Assembly: GCF_021800405.1 (NCBI RefSeq)
Contig: NZ_CP084550.1
Span: forward strand, 2,790,001-2,854,000
DNA: 64,000 nt
Direction: 5' to 3'
Origin: Arthrobacter sp. FW306-07-I
GTDB taxonomy: Bacteria; Actinomycetota; Actinomycetes; Actinomycetales; Micrococcaceae
The first letter of the stretch is position 1, and the number at the start of each line of letters is the position of its first letter. Below, piece by piece: positions 62,436 through 64,000 of the stretch. Under the pieces are notes generated by a model. The model had not been told where the DNA came from and ran no database searches. It saw only the letters and a program-made list of their open reading frames with translations. Made by a program: the position numbers and the translations under genes.

Positions 62436-63317
62436 TTAGAGCTCCTGCGCGAAACGGCCCTCAAGGCGCCGGAAGGTGAATTGGCCCAGCAGGAGGATGG
62501 CAAGGGCCACGCCGAGCCCAACGAAGAGCCAGAGACTGAAGAGATTCGGTGGCATGGCGACCGATCCGTCCGTTGTGGGGAACCAAAAGGCGTAGTGGAA
62601 CAGTTCCACTCCAATCGTGATCGGGTTTGCCTGGTAGACGGCGAACCACCCTGGGCCAAGCTTCTCCTGGACCATGGACCACGCATACATCACAGGGGAA
62701 GCCCAAGTGGCAATCATCAGGAGCATGTCCACCAGGTTCTCGGAGTCGCGGAAGTAGACGTTGGCCGCCCCGAACAGCAGACCGAGTCCCGTTGCGAGCA
62801 GAGCCACGATAACGAAACCCGCAACCGCAGCCAGCAATTGAACGAGGTTGGGATGCCAGCCGGCCAGGACACACCCTATGACCAGCACCACCAGCTGCGG
62901 GAAGAAGTGCACGGCCGACACCCAGACGGAAGCAACGGGAAAGAGCTCGCGCGGAAGATAGATCTTCTTGATGAGGTTTCCGTTATTGACTATCGACCGT
63001 GCGGCGTTGCCCAGGGCCTCGGTGAAGAAGTTAATCAGGACGATGCCAGAGAACAGGTAGACCGCATAGTTGGAAAGCCCTTCCGGGTTCCGCGCACTCC
63101 GTTCAAGGCCGAGGAAAACCCCCAGGGCCACGTAGAAGACAATGAACTGCACTCCCGGCTTCACGTATGACCAGAGGAGTCCCAGCACAGATCCCCGGTA
63201 ACGCACCTTGAGTTCCTTGCGGACCAGCAGCTTCAGCAGGAAGCCGGACTGCCTGATGTCCCGCAGGCCACCGCCCAGTCCGGGAGTAGTTAGCTCACCG
63301 GACGCAATTGCGCTCAC
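62436..63317 (-). CDS. Polysaccharide ABC exporter permease (Wzm/TagG-like)
   Basis: 293 residues, six hydrophobic helices. LLKLLVRKELKVRYRGSVLGLLWSYVKPGVQFIVFY is the hallmark of the ABC-2 polysaccharide permease group; FRDSENLVDMLLMIATWASPVMYAW is also conserved. GTG at 63317 overlaps the upstream glycosyltransferase stop (GTGA), so I choose it over an in-frame start 14 codons earlier. In mycobacteria the same trio (permease, ATPase, GlfT-type enzyme) exports arabinogalactan precursors. Confidence 0.93.
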   Translation of the reverse strand: MSAIASGELTTPGLGGGLRDIRQSGFLLKLLVRKELKVRYRGSVLGLLWSYVKPGVQFIVFYVALGVFLGLERSARNPEGLSNYAVYLFSGIVLINFFTEALGNAARSIVNNGNLIKKIYLPRELFPVASVWVSAVHFFPQLVVLVIGCVLAGWHPNLVQLLAAVAGFVIVALLATGLGLLFGAANVYFRDSENLVDMLLMIATWASPVMYAWSMVQEKLGPGWFAVYQANPITIGVELFHYAFWFPTTDGSVAMPPNLFSLWLFVGLGVALAILLLGQFTFRRLEGRFAQEL

Positions 63318-64000
63318 TTGATCTCGTTCTGCGTGTGTTGCTCGAACGTCTTCCTCCAAGACTCCATGGAGGTCAGCTCCGAAACGGCGGCTTTGTACTT
63401 CTTACTGAGGGCAGGCCACTCCTTCAGCAGTGCAGAGTGGAGCTTGGCACTTTCGGCCAGCATCTTCCTCAGCTGCTTGGGATCACGCCGGTACCAGGAA
63501 GCTCCTGTGCCTTCGGCGTTGGACACAACAGCGCTGTCATACTGCGCCATCCGCCACCACCGGTTGTCCTGGTGCGCAACTGTGGTCTGCGGCCGTTCGG
63601 CGTTGGTGCCCTTGACCGGGCTCGCGAGTTGCCGAACGACAGTCTTGGCCGCCCATGGCAAGAGAGTCAGCTTCCGTGGCTGTGACGGTCCGTGGCCCCG
63701 GCGTGGAGGTTTGTCCATTTTGGGTGCGGGGAAGTCATCAGGATCGGGCCGGAAGACCGCGTCAGAGTGTGCAGACATCATGCTGCGGATCTGCGGCAGC
63801 TTGGCGGACAGCAGCCCTGGCAAGGCATCCGGGCCCTTCAGCACATCTTCCAATGCCCACTGCCGGCCCTGCGCTGTGGCGTACTGCATCGATACGAGGT
63901 GCTTAACGTCGGCGTACTGCGACTCCTTGATGACCCTGCCGCCGAACTCGTAGGGGCTGTGCAGGAGCGCGGCCACTACCCGGTTGCGGGCGTGGAAGTA
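63314..64000 (-). CDS. GlfT2-like glycosyltransferase, C-terminal part (5' end outside window)
   Basis: 228 residues visible; the frame is open to the window edge (YFHARNRVVAALLHSPYEFG), so a start inside the window is not needed. The segment with ARN, the His-rich start and the long helical C-terminus (DALPGLLSAKLPQIRSMM ... WYRRDPKQLRKMLAESAKL) matches the C-terminal half of the GlfT2 galactofuranosyltransferase group. The catalytic GT-A domain should lie to the right. Stop overlaps the permease start. A galactan or related polymer exported by the adjacent Wzm/Wzt pair is inferred. Confidence 0.75.
   Translation of the reverse strand, partial: YFHARNRVVAALLHSPYEFGGRVIKESQYADVKHLVSMQYATAQGRQWALEDVLKGPDALPGLLSAKLPQIRSMMSAHSDAVFRPDPDDFPAPKMDKPPRRGHGPSQPRKLTLLPWAAKTVVRQLASPVKGTNAERPQTTVAHQDNRWWRMAQYDSAVVSNAEGTGASWYRRDPKQLRKMLAESAKLHSALLKEWPALSKKYKAAVSELTSMESWRKTFEQHTQNEIK

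Overview
The window is high-G+C Actinomycetota DNA from a Micrococcaceae-type chromosome, most like Arthrobacter/Pseudarthrobacter. This rests on gene content, not a database search: a fused Kgd-type 2-oxoglutarate decarboxylase, the SigR/RsrA pair beside a 24-codon bL37 gene, a SAM-IV-type riboswitch, a tmRNA whose tag ends DFALAA, frequent GTG/TTG starts and many leaderless genes.

Layout. 1-1.9 kb: zinc-type ABC uptake genes with a Zur-like operator. 1.9-4.3 kb: two overlapping CNNM/CorC-type CBS proteins. 4.9-8.7 kb: kgd. 8.8-11.1 kb: an SGNH-fold protein lacking its catalytic residues, a DUF4097/PadR pair with two ATATAT palindromes, and bL37. 11.1-12.4 kb: rsrA and sigR behind a good SigR promoter. 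12.4-16.3 kb: DoxX-like protein, aroA, rsgA, hisN. 16.5-20.9 kb: riboswitch plus class V aminotransferase, methyltransferase, DtxR/MntR-type regulator, two fluoride channels, a small Cys protein. 21-22 kb: HtrA-type protease.

22.1-31.2 kb is the most unusual block: three related flavin/pyridoxamine-oxidase-like (PPOX) split-barrel proteins, two zinc alcohol dehydrogenases, a membrane protein, and an operon of a beta-phosphoglucomutase/GH65 phosphorylase fusion with 6-phosphofructokinase. Two intergenic dyads of similar design lie in front of these genes. The content resembles the DosR-type dormancy/hypoxia sets of other actinobacteria, but no DosR-like regulator is present here and regulation is inferred.

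31.4-39.3 kb: an OafA-type acyltransferase and a transposase remnant abut the 3' end of ssrA (tmRNA); then smpB, an EnvC-like M23 peptidase, ftsX, ftsE and prfB. 39.4-44.3 kb: a compact Tad/Flp pilus operon. 44.5-49.8 kb: two large secreted repeat proteins, the second a GH25 muramidase, ending in a perfect 52-bp palindrome.

49.8-64 kb: a cell-surface polysaccharide locus: rmlA, rmlB and an rmlC-rmlD fusion for dTDP-rhamnose, a DPM1-like glycosyltransferase with a DUF2304 partner, four further GT2 enzymes, a Wzx-like flippase, a large DUF6541 membrane protein, Wzt/Wzm ABC export genes, and the C-terminal end of a GlfT2-like glycosyltransferase that runs off the window. dTDP-rhamnose would feed the GT2 enzymes, and two export routes (Wzx and Wzm/Wzt) are encoded.
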